Part shown: positions 18,308-31,599 of the stretch, piece by piece | How the letters are laid out: the number at the start of each line of letters is the position of its first letter | Numbering within the stretch: the first letter of the stretch is position 1 | NCBI GenBank assembly: GCA_030374765.1 | Contig: JARGXX010000004.1 | Coordinates: 372,001-436,000, forward strand | Reading direction: 5' to 3' | DNA: 64,000 nt | Source: Agarophyton chilense | Taxonomy: Eukaryota; Rhodophyta; Florideophyceae; Gracilariales; Gracilariaceae | The notes under the pieces: generated by a model | Told to the model about the DNA's origin: nothing | The model's database searches: none | Seen by the model: the letters and a program-made list of their open reading frames with translations, nothing else | Translations under genes and position numbers: made by a program

Positions 18308-21039
18308 TTGCCTTCCCATTCAAAAAATCTGAAGCCAAATAATAGCTTCAAGGACATACTTACCGACTATGAAGAAGTTTTTCGGGAAGAATTGCCGGAA
18401 GAACTATCCCCAACAAGTGGAATGGAGGTTACGATTAACCTCAAACCCGGATCACCACCTCCAGTAAGATCAGTCATCCGATTGTCCCCAAAAGTGTTGA
18501 AAGAGCTGAAGCTACAATTGCAGAAGTTCCTTGACAGGGGACTGCTTCGACCATCCTTATCGCCATATGGCGCACCAGTATTCTTTGTGAAGAAGAAGAA
18601 CGGTGATTTACCTATAGTTTGCGATCACAGTGCTTTAACCAAGATCACGACTCCTGATTCTAGCCCGATCCCACTAATCGACGAGACCATCGACCAGGTA
18701 GCGTGAGCAACCATTTTTCTCAGCTTGACCTCATTTGGGGGTATGATCAGATGAGATTGAAGGACGAAGACTGTCACAAAACGGCGATAAGAAACCGATT
18801 CGGTTTTTTCGAGTGGCGGGTCTTATGTTTCGGATTGACGAACGCCCCAGCAGCGTTCTCCCGCCTACTCGGCACTTTGTTCCAGGACCTTCTTGGTGAA
18901 TGTATGGTATTGTATCTTGAAGATATATTAATATACAATAAGTCTCTGGAAGAGCACCGAAAACACCTGAGGCATGTGTTTGAAGTTTTACGTAAGTACA
19001 AGCTGTACCTACGACCAATAAAATGTGCTTTTGAATTCAAAGAAGTCTATTACTTTGGTTACAAGGTTAGTTCTGAAGGAATAAGGACGTAGAGGAGATT
19101 TGTTAATGCAGTTCAAAAGTGGCCTACACTAAAGAATGTCAAGGAAGTGCAGAGGTTCTTAGTCCTGGCAAATTTCTACCGACGATTCATGAAGAACTAC
19201 TCCAGTAGGGTGTTGCCATTGACGAATTTGGTTCGAAGAAAGGATTTCTTATGGAGTGAAAGAGAAATAAATGCCTTCGAGGGAGTGAAGCAGAAGCTTA
19301 CGAATGCACCGCTTCTCAGACATCCTTCTTCGACCGAACCCTTCGTGCTCACGACAGAGGCGTCTAAATTTGCCGTGGGAGCAACCCTTGAGCAAAATGG
19401 TCATCCAGTTGCATATTTATCTCATCGAATGACAGATACTGAAATGAGATGGGATACTGGAGACCAGGAATTGTTAGCAGTGATGATTTAATTGAGATCA
19501 TGGGCGGATTACCTCAGAGACAGACCCTTTATTCTGAAGACAGACCATGAGCCAATCAAATATCTACAGTCGAAGACAAAGTTGACTGGAAGACAGATGC
19601 GATGGATCGATGAGCTGCAAAGCTACTATTTTACAGTGGAGCATATTCCGGGCTCGAAAAATTGTGCTGCTGACGCACTAAGTAGGAACGTCACAAGTTC
19701 CGTGGTTTTGAATGCATTACGTCTGAAGGACAACACTCTAGTACAGAGAATTCAGAAAGGTTATGGTACTGACAAATGGCCGGAGGAACTCATTGCGTGG
19801 TTTTCGAACGAGGAGGGGCAGCACTCTAAGAAAGTCCGTATGTATGCATGCAACTACACAATGGAGTGCATGAATATCTACTGGAAAAAAGCAGACACAC
19901 GAAGGCTCTATGTGCGACAAGTAGGAGATCTAAGAAAGGAAGTCATCGCCGAAATACACACTTTCCCCCAGTTTGGAGTGGAAAAAACCTTTTACCAGTG
20001 CGCGAGGTCGTTCTACTGGAAGGTTATATACAACGATGTTGCGAAATATGTTGGCTCGTGTCTCACCTGTCAATATAACAAGGAAGAACGGGCCAAGGAA
20101 AAGGAACTGCTACAACCACAGAGAATGCCAAAGATTTGTTGGAAGGTGTTGACGATGGTTTTTCTTTCAGAATTTCCCATATCTGAAAAAGGCAATGACT
20201 TTGTGTTTGTTATTGCAGAGAAACTGTGGAAACCACGGCCTCTTATCCCAACAGACAAGAGTATTAAATCTTCCGATGTTGTTCAGTTGTTGTTTGACTA
20301 TGTATTTTCTAAGCATGGTATGCCGGATTGTATCATCTTGGACAGAGATTCTCTATTCACATCTTAGTACTTCGAAGGAATCACAGGCACGCTGAACATT
20401 GCAAAAAACATGGTAACAAAAGGACACCCGCAGACTGACGGGCAAAGCGAGAATACTATTCGGACATTTAGCCAGATTCTTCATCACATTATCCAGGAGA
20501 AGCCGAGAGATTGGGACTTATTCCTCAGCGAGCTTGAGTTCGAATACAACTCATCAAAGCGAAAGAGCACAGGGCTGACTCCGTTCGAAATCGATCTGGG
20601 ATACGTTCCCCATTCTCAATGTACAAGAGAATCTGGTACTGCTTCGAATTGCCAGGCAGCAGTGAACACGCTCGAACGGCGAAAGATGTTTAAAGCAATG
20701 GCACGTGATAACCTTTCTGTGGCACAAGCACAACAAATACACTACGCCAACCAGAAGAAAAAACACGAATGCTTCAAAGTTGGAGACTTAGTGATGTTGA
20801 ATCTTGCTGGTACGGGAATGTCATCTCGCGCAGATCTACCGAAGAAATGGAGACCAAAGTTTGTTGGTCCTCTAGCCATTACTGAAATCATGGGCCCTGT
20901 CACGTACAAGATAGAGCTCCCTCCAACGATGAAACGTGCTCAAAATTTTTTTCACGTTTCGAAGCTTAAGAAGTACTTCAGGCCAGAAATTGACAAAATT
21001 ACACTTTCTATAGTGATTGATGCCGAAGATAACGTCTAA
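18308..21039 (+). pseudogene. Element C pol region: reverse transcriptase, RNase H, integrase
   Basis: Reverse transcriptase begins near 18380 and its catalytic block is at about 18905-18945. RNase H covers roughly 19330-19690, with the HIPGSKNCAADALSR end motif. The integrase zinc finger and core cover about 19900-20640, including KGHPQTDGQSENTIRTFSQI, and the integrase C-terminal end includes FVGPLAITEIMGPVTYKIEL near 20860-20930. The order is standard Ty3/gypsy, but no chromodomain is seen, so this is a different lineage from A, D and E. It is broken, with several breaks. Confidence 0.9.
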
Positions 21040-21224
21040 CAGGAAGTCAAGAAAATCTTGGATAAGAAAAACTCACGTCCAAAGGGCTACTACCTGGTTC
21101 AATTTGAGAACGATATACCGGAAGACGCTATTTGGATGGCGAAAAGCGAATTAAGCAACTGCAAAGATCGCATCCGCGCATAGGAGGAATCAACGAGGAC
21201 GTCCGATTCCAAAGAGATGGTGAA

Positions 21225-21425
21225 TGTAATATATTATTACGTGACATCCATTTATTGATATTACGTAGCAACCGCTTATTACAAATTCATATGTTTGAAT
21301 CCGAAGCGGTAACAAACGTGTCTATATAAGCTACATGATTTGTCCCGCAACGATAGAAGTAGTAGGCTTCATCGATGCGTTGAGTAAAGTTGAAGTTCAT
21401 TCGCCATTCTCTCTCCTCTCTTACA
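21225..21425 (+). repeat. Element C 3' LTR
   Basis: A 201-base LTR, TGTAATATA to CTTACA. It is visibly diverged from the 211-base 5' copy, with substitutions and at least one indel. To its right the host duplication resumes. Confidence 0.85.
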
Positions 21426-21480
21426 TTTACACCCATAGTATTGAAACTGTTACTGTGGTGATACGGAGAACTGCGACATA

Positions 21481-21980
21481 GCATGTAGCCTAGACCTGTT
21501 TACTTAGAAATATACTTTACTCTCAAGAGTATATACTTCTCGTTTGCTTGTGCTTCAGATGGTGCCAGGAATGTAGCAAAGAACGCAATAGGACCTTTAT
21601 TGCATAGTATGGATCACAAAAGCCTCTTTAGGCGTCGCAGCACTCTTAGGAGTTGACTCTGAAGAGGCGGGCGGCCAATAGTATCAGTAGCTTAGCTGGT
21701 CGGACGGTGCGAGAGAGCACGTCGAGTTCGCTACCATCAACCCCGACCCATATTCACTTCATGCAAAGAAGGCGAAGTTCTGGCAGTGGCTTTTGTATTG
21801 TTCTAGATTATGTCGGAAGGGGGGGGTGTCATAATTGAGGATCCCTTTCGTGCATATCGAGATAGAACTAAGTTCTCTTCTGTGGTTAGCGTGATCTTTT
21901 GGAGAAAAGATCTTCCGTTCGTGAGAGAGCAGAGAATCGAAGAAATGGATGCCCAAAGCCCATGTAAGGCAATAGATTAA
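21481..21980. other. No supported gene
   Basis: About 500 bases between the duplicated host segment and the recombinase-like remnant. Short frames here have no recognisable motif. Confidence 0.4.
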
Positions 21981-22563
21981 TCAGAAGGCCCATTGCAAAA
22001 GGCATGCAAGGTTCTGCCAATACGCGCAGAGTGCGACGTGAGTGAGCCTGGGAACCCAAGAAACTTTTGCGGCGTCCTTGATGCTTTGCAAATAAGAATT
22101 ATATGTGATGTGAAAGATCGTTTCGGGCCGATGCGCTGCAAGGTGTGATGAAAGAAATGACACGATGGAAAGGTCATGAATAAGTGTAAACTGATTGTCC
22201 CCCGTTTTTCCATGTGCAATCCCAGCCCCAGCTGATGTAGGTGCGCCGATGCTGCGAGTTCGAATGTCCCCGGGGAGTGCGACATCTTGTTTTCGAATAG
22301 AAGGCGTCTCAGAAACACGTAAGTAAGCCCCCCAAGCCACTTCAAGAGCAACAGCTGCGTCGTGGAGGCCTCTCTCTTCGAGCAGAGCTACGATGGCCAG
22401 CATAATATGACGGGTTAACAGCAGAGAGGCTTTGTGAGGGACACGACGTTTCCAAGCTCCGATGATCTGTCGCGCAAGGCTTAGGCGGGAACGTGAGTTC
22501 GACTAATTCTAAAGAATTATTATGGTCTAAGAACGCATTTGCGTCCACTCGAACAGCAGACAA
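21981..22563 (-). pseudogene. Tyrosine-recombinase-like remnant (DIRS or Crypton type)
   Basis: The minus strand encodes WGAYLRVSETPSIRKQDVAL, like the Arg-containing box of tyrosine recombinases (R-x-S-E followed by a charged D-V), and then GKTGDNQFTLIHD, like the K-T-G beta strand. The expected H-x-x-R and final Tyr boxes are not recognisable. No terminal repeats are seen. It is treated as a broken fossil; the family assignment is tentative. Confidence 0.45.
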
Positions 22564-22755
22564 AATAAGGTGACATCTGCTAAAGGGATTGTTTCGTCAG
22601 AGACCATGATATATCTAGCAAGTTGAATAACGCGGATTGAATTAGTAGGGGGCTTAAGGTAATTTGAACTTTTGCTTCATATTTTTAAAAGATGCCTCTA
22701 AAAAGCCTTAAAAACGCATGTTGACACACGAACGTCAATGTTGTTGACTAAATGA
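22564..22755. other. 3' flank of the piggyBac-like transposase
   Basis: AT-rich sequence after the transposase stop. A piggyBac element should end here with a terminal inverted repeat next to TTAA, but I could not pair any candidate with the right side. Confidence 0.3.
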
Positions 22756-23690
22756 CTAAATGTTGCTCGAAATGTGATGAATTTCACGCAGATGATCTAT
22801 AAAACACTCCCAACCGGTTCCACTGTGACATATATAAACATACATTTCATTGTACTTTTTGCATTCTGAACAAACAAATTTGGATTTGTAAGTGGTCTTG
22901 CAGACTTTGCATCCTCTTTGATATGTTTGAGACGTCAGAGAACCATCCAATTTCCTTCTTTTTCGATTGGTCTCCATTAAATGAAGGCCGGTTCCAGCCA
23001 TATATGGGTTTTCTATTTCATCTTCCTCCTTACATTTTCTTTTCATAGTTCGAATAGCATCCCAGTTGTTATCTATTAATCCGTCTGCGAGATTACAATA
23101 GAAATTATGCGGTGTAAGATTCAATATGTTTCCGTATGCACCCTTGTAAAGATCCCAAGCTTCAACCACGCACATTGTCAGCAAAGAATTATTCACTCTA
23201 AAAGACCATTCTTTCACTTCAAACTTCTTTACCATTTTCAGATCATCTTAACGTGACCTATTATGCCTATCAATTCTTGGACAACAAGAATATGACTCCT
23301 CACAAACTTCTGGAGTAGCAATGGAAAGCAGAATTCTCTTTGTTATTCCATCAGTTGTCCTGCATCTTTCACGAGAAATGGGAGTTCCTGGTTGGGTTTT
23401 GCTACAAGTTCTGATGAAATGTCTCCTCTCGCGGTCCATCCAGAGCACAGACATCATCTTCAGATCCAATTCAGGCAGTTTCGAGACCTTGACACGTGCT
23501 GGCCTCGTGCCGTCATCGTAAGTTCCGAAAGATGTTTCATAGGAAACCTTCTGGTGTCTGTTTTTACGACCCCAATAAATCGCATTCCTCTTTTTAAAAG
23601 TTCTTCAGCGGTTTCAACAGATGCAAAACATGAATCGGCACAAACGATTCGATCAGTTGCGAACCAATTTTCAACAAGTCTCATTAAAAC
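22756..23690 (-). pseudogene. piggyBac-like transposase, C-terminal half
   Basis: The minus strand encodes the DDE-domain segment DRIVCADSCFASVETAEELL followed by KRGMRFIGVVKT, then a Trp-Met-Asp-Arg block (SVLWMDRERRHFIRTCSK), then VKEWSFRVNNSLLTMCVVEAW. It ends in a C-terminal cysteine-rich domain: CKVCK, CSECK and a C-H pattern to HLREIHH. This is the DDE_Tnp_1_7 (piggyBac) order. The three blocks lie in different frames, with shifts near 23460 and near 23245, so the gene is dead. Element D inserted at 23691 separates it from its N-terminal half at 35850-36560. Confidence 0.85.
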
Positions 23691-24253
23691 TGTAGTATAG
23701 TGGATCCGAGCGGGTTGTCAGGTATGAAAGGCGTGGTCAGGAATGATTGCAAGTGGCCTGGTTGCACACGTGTCCGAAGATGGCACGCCGGACGGACATG
23801 TACAGTAGGTTACCACGTAACATAGTTGTAGATAGTTGGCGCACCCCACCTCTTGATATTTTTGCCACGTGGGTGCAGGCGCCACTACGGAGTGTAATGC
23901 GGGTTGCAGCTCGGAGGTGCACACTACTTATGCACCCCCGCTCCCCGCCACCCTCCAAACAGTAAAGGGTAAGCACCACCGTCCCAATCTAAGTATCGTT
24001 TCTATAGCAGACCTGAAGCGTTACTCCGAACGGGATTTCTACAGGTTTACAAGCCTTTTGGACTCTTCGCGCGTACCTCGATCGCGCCTGACGTTCCCAG
24101 CCGCCCACTCTCCCTACGACCGCCCGGTGCTGGCGCTTGTCTCCACGCGTCTCGGTTCCCCGACCGGCCTCGTGTGACACGGATGCCCCGCTTACGGACT
24201 ACGCACAGGTCGCGCCTCTAGGAAGCTTATACGCCTTTCGGCGCTATCTCACA
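23691..24253 (+). repeat. Element D 5' LTR
   Basis: 563 bases, matching both ends of the 1432-base 3' LTR. The two copies differ greatly in length. Confidence 0.88.
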
Positions 24254-24270
24254 TTGTTCTCCCGACTTAG
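24254..24270 (+). other. Element D primer-binding site
   Basis: TTGTTCTCCCGACTTAG directly follows the 5' LTR and shares TCTCCCGACTTAG with elements A and E. Confidence 0.7.
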
Positions 24271-24281
24271 AAGTAGGATTC

Positions 24282-26499
24282 GTGTTTACCGAACGGGTTA
24301 GATCAGATCTGGAAAGGAGTCACGCGATGCAGTCTCGTGACGCAAACGTGGAGTCGACCGCACGGGGTGATTTCGAAAAAGAATTGGCTCCGTCCGGCGA
24401 GCCACCCCTGCAGACCGCTTCGGTTGGCCGCCACAGCACCCGCAGCACTGCACCTGCCCTGGAATTCCGCCTGGAGAACCCCGAGGTTCTCGTCCGAAAA
24501 ACCTCGAGGCCCCCTGGGCTTTCCGCCTCCTCATCCGCACGGTACGAAAGCCCCTCAGTGAGTTCGGCCGCCGCAGGGACTGCCCAGCAGTCCCCCGCTA
24601 CGATCGGACAGGACCCTCCGAATAGCTCTCTGCGGACGCTTACAGAACTGTGGAAGGAACTCGAACCGTATTGGCACTATAAGGTCAAGGCAGAGATCGA
24701 GTCCCGTGTTTCCGTTCGGGTTGAGCGCTATCTGCACGAGCGCCTACCGGAGTTGCTCTCCGAAATCGTCTCCCCGATGGTCCGCGAGACCGTCGAGGAG
24801 GTGCTCCAGCAATTGACACCGATCCAGTTTGGAAAAGGAAATAAGGAAGACCGATCGGCAGTTTATACGGCAGCGGCGACGTTGCCACACCTCCCAAAGT
24901 TTTTCAATGGGCGGCCCGGACGTATCCCCAGATCACGAACCCGAATGGATTCTGGAACCACATGAAGAGGGACAGCAGAGTGTCCCCATGGTCCCAGTCT
25001 GTCCGGTTAAATCACACGGAGATGATCCGAACGGAGGTTCAGACGACTCTTCCTCTGATGACGTGGGAAGAGGCCGCCGTAAGAAGGGCGGTAGGGCTGA
25101 CTCTGACTCCGATTCGGATCGCCACAGTCGCCCACGGAAGAGCCGTCGTCGTAGACAGAAACGACGCCCCTCCGATTCGGACACTGATTCTGACCGGTCG
25201 GATAGTTCGGATGTCGTTTCCCGTACTGACAGTGACTCTGACTCAGACCGTTCTGGTCGCAAAAGACGCTCCGATCGTTATCGTTTCCGTTCGGAGAAGT
25301 CCGCACCCAGGCGCATCAAGCCCCTGAACGAACTTTTCACCAAGGTGGTGGACTATCGTACGTACCAGCTCAACGACTGTAGTCGGAAGTACAGCTCGAA
25401 GGTAGCGCGGGGAATCGCGCGCTACCAAAAGAAGTTTAACGTCCAGATGAAGGGGCCTTCCGTCTCTGGAGCTGATGCTATTTCAGTTCTGAACTTTTTG
25501 CAGCTGTTTAAAACCGCCTGCAACCATAACGGACTGTCCGAGGGAGCAGCACTTCGGTGCTTCCAATTATGCCTGACCGGACGGGCTCACGCGTTGATCT
25601 AGTCTCGCCTCTTGGGAGAAACGGGCGCCGTTGACGTGCGGCGCAGCGAAATGCTCCGTACGTTTTCAGAAGTTGTCAACTTTCTGTTGACTACGTACGC
25701 CACGGATGAAGTCATTGCCGACGCCTACTCGGAGATTATTCTGTACCACCAGTTCTCTGGGATGTCCGAAACGGAATACACCCAGAATTTGTGGACGAAG
25801 GCCCTCCGTTGCGGCAATGTCTTTTCCGATCGGAGGTTGAAGTCTATCTTCGTGGAGGGTTTGCTTCCCGCCATCCGGGCGAAGGTGAGAAATCAACTCA
25901 CGTCTCATCTGCACATCGGATACGACGCACTCGCCCGATACGCCGAGTCCTACGGGGATACCCACCGCTTGGCTAGACGCCAGTCCGTCCGGACCGAGAC
26001 GCCGCCCGGCACGAAGCTGATCACTCCCCGAAGTTCCGCACGGAAAGTCTTGAGCGTGGGAAACCCGATGGATTCCTTTGATACCGACTCGGAAGATGGC
26101 GAAGTCATTATCGCCTTTGGGCGTGGAAGCTCCGTTCCGTGGGCCCCGACGACACCGTCGTCGTCAACCTTTTCCAACTCGGGCACTTACCGTACAGCAC
26201 AAGCTATGACCCCAGGTACCCTTCAGACGCCTCCGGTTGGTACAGCGCCGCCCGGACAATTCATGAACCGTCCGTGCCGGATTTGTCTCTCGCGGGAACC
26301 CAACTGCTGTCAGACGGTACCTCCAGACGTCATGGAAGCCTTACTTGCCGCACGGGAGAAAATTTACCAACTCCGTCGTGAAGAGGGACACTACAACCGT
26401 GACGCTCTTAATGGCTCCGCTCGGGTTTCTACTGGCGTATGCTCGGGCACCCCCGCACGGGCTACCCATTCCGCGTTAGCTCACCCCGACCGGTTATAG
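24282..26499 (+). pseudogene. Element D gag region
   Basis: It has an N-terminal low-complexity and coiled segment, then a Ser/Asp/Arg-rich charged stretch (about 25020-25300), then capsid-like sequence. That sequence contains YTQNLWTKALRCGNVF, parallel to the element A capsid motif. A cysteine-rich CRICLSREPNCC near 26270 may correspond to the zinc knuckle. It is part of a broken fossil. Confidence 0.75.
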
Positions 26500-26632
26500 T
26501 CATTAAGAACGAACCCCGAGCTCAGCCCGTTACGGAACAGGAAAACGCCGAGGAGAGCGTGTAGAGGCGCACGACTCTCCTAGGTCAGAAAGCCTCAGCG
26601 AGGCGGATTACACGGGTACGACCTCCGACCTG

Positions 26633-27073
26633 GTGGAGCAATACCCTGTGGACTCTTTTGATGAAACCGATCCGGCCGCACCAGTAATGATGTTAAACAG
26701 TTTGCACTATAAAGTGAATTTCTCCGTCGGCTTCTCCCGATCGGTAATGTTTCCACTTACCGGTGTACTGGACACTGGCACGGGCCCGAACATCATCCAC
26801 GAGTGGCACCGTCCTCCCCACTGGCGAGGACACTTGCAACCATGGTCGGTAGATAACATTACGAATGCGTCCCGCAACCGAATGGACATACTGGGGGTCG
26901 TACCCCTCGTTTTCCAGCTTGGCGCATTGACCGTCCGGGTTCAGTTTATGGTAGCCAGCAATCTGGCTGCCAGCTGCATACTCGGCACGTCTTTCATATA
27001 CAAGTACGTTTTGGCGATACTACCTCCGAAACGAATTGTTGTACTACGCCACTCGACCCCTGTGGCGATTTAA
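26633..27073 (+). pseudogene. Element D protease region
   Basis: VLDTGTGPNIIHEWHRPP carries the D-T-G of retropepsin-like proteases and aligns with the element A and E proteases (VLDTGA.P). Confidence 0.8.
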
Positions 27074-27112
27074 TCCGCGTCCAAGCAAAGCTAAACACCG
27101 TCCGGGCAACCA

Positions 27113-30100
27113 ATGCTACCTGCCCCAACTACCGTTCCGGAGACTCCGTCGAACAAGATTCGTGTTTCCCGTCCGGTTTCTATACCGCAGATTTCGGAAT
27201 CTCATGTACTGGTAACCTCCCGGGCCGCTGGCCTCATGTTTATCCAAGGACATCACCGCTCGGCTCATAAAGAGGAATTAACCCTCTTGGCTAACGGGGT
27301 AACGGAAATCCGACCGGACGTGGCCTTCTACGTTCAGGTGGCTAACTTTTCCGACCACCCGGTACGCATTCACAAAGGCAAAATCATCAGCCCGGCGTTA
27401 CCTTCCCCCGTCGCATTAATAACACCCGACTTTCCGTCTCGGAGCGACGAAACTAAAGAGGGGGGCCCCAATGACGCATTTCTTTCCGTTTCGGATGTGT
27501 CGAAGCCCACCCGACAGGAGCCAACGCCTGATGCAGAGGACAAATGGATCGCAAAGGTCCAGTTGTCTCCCGAGTTCGAGTCCGAACGGGAAAGGGTCAT
27601 CGAGCTCCTCAAACCGTTTTGGGACATGTGGAACGGCCATCTAGGCCGTATTGCGGCAGCAAAGCACAGGATCCAATTGGACACTGGTACGAAGCCGATC
27701 TACCAGATGCCATACCGTGCGGGTCCGGCGCGTCGCGAACTGGAACGTAAGGAGGTCACCAAGCAGTTGGAGCTTGGCGTAAGTGAGCCTTCCTCGGCCG
27801 AATGGGCGAGTCCGGTCGTGTTCGCTCAGAAGAAAGACGGGAGTCTACGCTTCTGTGTGGACTACCGCCGACTAAACGCCGTCACCTTTCGTGATACTTA
27901 CCCACTACCGAGAATGGACGAATGCATCGATTCTCTTGGAGAAGCGAAAATATTCCACACCTTGGACGCGAACAGCGGGTATTGGCAGACCGAAGTGGAT
28001 GAAGCGGACCGGGATAAAACGACGTTCACGTCCCATATGGGACTGTACAGGTATGTTCGAATGCCGTTCAGTTTGAAGAACGCCCCCGCCACATTTCAAC
28101 GGGCCTTGGTCATCATACTGTCCCGCGCCAAGTAGAAATATGCCTTGGTCTATCTTGATGACATTACCATCTACTCCCACACGGTTTCGAAGCATTTCGA
28201 CCATGTTCGGACCATTCTTTCGTCACTCCGATCGGCCGGTATCACTCTCCGTTTGGATAAGTGCCAATTCTTCAGCGGTACTGTCGATTATCTGGCTCAC
28301 GTTATCCGTCCGGGCAAGCTGCAGGTCTCCACAAGGACCCAGGACGCTATCCGAGCGGCCAAACCCCCCGACTAACCAAACTGAACTCCGTTCGTTCTTG
28401 GGACTGTGCAACGTCTTCCGACGTTTTGTTGAAAGCTTTGCCCGAATTGCGGCCCCGTTGAACCGCAAGCTCGAAAAGAACCAACCGCTCAACTTCGAGG
28501 CCCTGACCGATACGTAACACGAGGCCTTTGAGGAACTCCGCCAGCGGTTAATACGACCCCCAATTCTGGCTATCCCGCGTCAAGATATGCCGTACGTCCT
28601 GGACACCGACGCCTGCAACAAGCAAGTCGGTTGCGTCTTACTACAAAAGCAACCTGACGGTGGTTTACTTCCGATCGGATACTGGAGCCGCTCGCTGAAT
28701 AAAGCCGAGCGGTCATATACCACAACCGAGCGGGAATGCCTCGCTGTCGTGTGGGCAATACTGCATCTCCGACCGTATCTCGAGGGAGCCCGCTTTACTC
28801 TCCGTACGGACCACCACGCATTGAGGTGGATACTCAATCTGGCGGACGCATCCGGACGGCTAGCTCGCTGGCGACTTCGTCTCATGGAGTATGACTTCGA
28901 CATAGTCCACCGGCCGGGCATAAAACACCAGGCCGCTGACGCGCTGTCGCGAATCCAGACAGACGGAAAAGACACCACTCCCCTGGGCGAAGAGGTCCCA
29001 TGCCTACTTCTTGCAGACCGCGCGGAAGAGAACGACGACCTCGTCGCGGACATCACCGTTGACGGTGAGGTCAAGACAGAAACTGTCCTCGACTGGCACG
29101 ATTGTCAGAAACCGATTGGCTGCCCCGAGGTCATGGCCATCTTGGAGGAGGAGACGAACGTCCGACCGGTCACTTTGGAACAGCTCACCCGAGCGCAGGC
29201 GGAGGACGAGTACTGCAAATCAGTGCGGAAGGACGTGGGTAACAGGATTACCCCCTTCGACATCAACCGTAACAGAGTTCTCATCCGTCGCTCCCCGCTG
29301 GACGGAGCCCTACAAAAGGTGGTACCCCGCTCGCAGTTTCCGCGCGTCTTCTATCTTTCACATTACCCGCGCCTGGAAGGACACCCGGGCGGGACTCGAA
29401 TGTATAACACTCTCCGAAGGGACTTCTACTGGCCACAGATGGCTAATGATGTTTATCAAACCGCTTGGGATTGCCGCTCGTGCGCTGCAATGCGCGGCAC
29501 ACAAAACCGATCACAGAAGCGGCTTAAGCTCTTTACCGCTGCGGGGCCACTTGAGTTCGTGGCAATGGACATTGTCGGTCCATTTCCGAAGTCAGTCACT
29601 GGACATGAGTACATACTCGTCATCACCGACCGGTTCACAAAGCTCTGCAGAGCAGTTCCGCTACGGTCCACAACCGCCGTGGTGGTTGCCCGGACGTTCC
29701 TAGAGAATTGGGCTTACCCATACGGAATTTCCAACTACTTGCTCACCGACAACGGACCTCAGTTTGTCTTGAAGTTCGTCGAGGAGATTTGCCGGGCGTT
29801 AGGCACGAAACACGTCACGACGACGGCGTACCACCCGCAGACCAATGGTCAAGCCGAACGGTTTAATAGGACGCTGGTTCAGCGGCCAAGGCACTACGTT
29901 GCGGATCACCAGTCTAACTGGCACACGTACGTGCAACCACTTACGTACGGGTACAATCTACAGATTCACCGGAGTACGGGCACAACGCCGTTCGACCTTA
30001 CTCTTACCCGAGTACTTCCGAACGTGGTGCTCGACGAGCCTAGCTCCGCTACGGATCCTGCCACACCGGCCCATCCTACGCCGGGGCAGATGAAGCGTTA

Positions 30101-30161
30101 CAAATTGCGCCTGCTTAAGGCGACGCTTCAATCCGCACGGAATCGGCTGACGAACGCATAG
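27113..30161 (+). pseudogene. Element D pol region: reverse transcriptase, RNase H, integrase
   Basis: Reverse transcriptase motifs run from about 27700 (YRAGPARRELERKEVTKQLE) through VYLDDITIYS near 28150. RNase H begins near 28590 with YVLDTDACNKQVGCVLLQ. The integrase zinc finger (HPGGTRMYNTLRRDFYWP) is near 29385 and the D,D,E core (VAMDIVGPF, LTDNGPQF, NGQAERFNRT) lies at about 29560-29880. The fossil is broken; the domain order is unaffected. Confidence 0.88.
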
Positions 30162-30589
30162 CGCCGTTATAAGGAGGACTTTGATAAAGCCGTTCGAAAG
30201 TTGGAGTCATTTGCAGCCGGGGATGAGGTTTTTCTCGACCGCCCTACGACAACGCCGACCGGTGGCGTGCTCGAAGAGCACGAATGTACCTCGCACAAAC
30301 TGTCACCGAGGACGGCGGGGCCCTACAAAGTCATCTCCGTGACGGACAGCACAGTCACGATCGATGTTGACGGGATTCACGATACCGTCAGCATCGACCG
30401 CGTCACTCGCGTCCCCGTTCCGACACAACCAGCCCCGGTCACCACAGAACGCGCCCGTACGGTAGCTTTTGATCCGGACGGCCCGTTCGCTGAGGAACCC
30501 GTGACGGATATTACCTCGCCCTCCGCTGGAAATAATCACCGAACAAGCCTTCATAACCCGATTTGGCCAACACTACCCAACCGGACAGC

Positions 30590-30725
30590 ATTGGAATTGT
30601 CGAGCGAATCCTTGACCATGGGCTGGCCGACGACCCTCCGCAGCGCCTTGTTTATCGCGTACGCTGGTACGGTTACAGTACTGCGGAAGACTCTTTTGAA
30701 CCTCCCAACAATCTTCCGTAACACT
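30590..30725 (+). pseudogene. Element D chromodomain
   Basis: The sequence encodes LVYRVRWYGYSTAEDSFEP followed by PNNLP, the same chromodomain signature found in A and E at the end of integrase. Confidence 0.7.
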
Positions 30726-31599
30726 TTATTAGCCGATATTGAAAGCGCCAATCCCAAACGGCATAAAACTCTACGCCGGGCAGAGCCGTCTCATCTAAAA
30801 AGGAGGGGAATACAAGCCGAACGACAGGAAGCATTCCGAAATCGGACATGGCCTCCGGCCGAACATCGCAGTTCACCTCCGATCGGTAGTCAACAGCGTG
30901 TGTGGAGCCATCGTGTGGCAAAAAGAAGGAAGGAGTGACTCCGTGCGACTCCGTCAGCGCCGCACCCCAACACAACCGGGCATGGACATCGACCACCACC
31001 ACAGCAACAAACACTCTTGTGTACTCGGTAACTCCGGCACCGCGGCCCGCCGGGGGCCGGACAACACGCGTACACCGATTACAACACGCCACCCGGTGCC
31101 CGGCTGCCCCCGCGGTGCCCCGTTGCATAACCGCGGCAAGGGTATACGCACTGCGCTCCACGCCGGACCGAGCGGTTACCTGCAAGGATAATCAAAAAAA
31201 TCCGACGCAGATATTACCACTCCGTATGGCATCAAAAACGCAGAAAAATGCCATGGCCGATATCTCGGAAGCGAAGCCGTTTCAGGCTCTGAACATGGCC
31301 GATTTGGACTCTCCGCACGGCCAAAAGACTTGTGATTTTTTGAGTTGACACGAAGCCGTGCTACAGGCGTTACTGTATACCGAATGGGATACCGACCTAG
31401 CCGGGCATTGCTGTATCGGCACGTGCACTCTAAGTCTGCAAACGCGCCAACCGGCGCCCACCGGTTTGACACGCGCGTGGCGCACGAGCGTGGCGACTCG
31501 CTCTCAGACACCGCAATCTCGCACGCGTCACTGCACCGTGTCCCGCGCCGTGAGGCATGACCGAGATGCTAGGATCGTTTACTCAGGTTCAACCGCAGG

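Larger units (their letters stand above)
3786..21425 (+). mobile_element. Element C: compact Ty3/gypsy LTR retrotransposon fossil carrying nested insertions
   Basis: Short LTRs lie at 3786-3996 and 21225-21425, beginning TGTAATATA and ending CTCTCTTACA. They flank a gag-like region at 4361-4980 and a reverse transcriptase, RNase H and integrase region at 18308-21039. Without the inserted family B LTR and element A it would be about 5 kb. The uninterrupted target site is preserved in the duplicated copy near 41049-41063. Left flank TTATC and right flank TTTAC are a plausible decayed target duplication. The element is broken, with several breaks. LTR divergence including indels makes it clearly older than element A. 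Confidence 0.9.
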
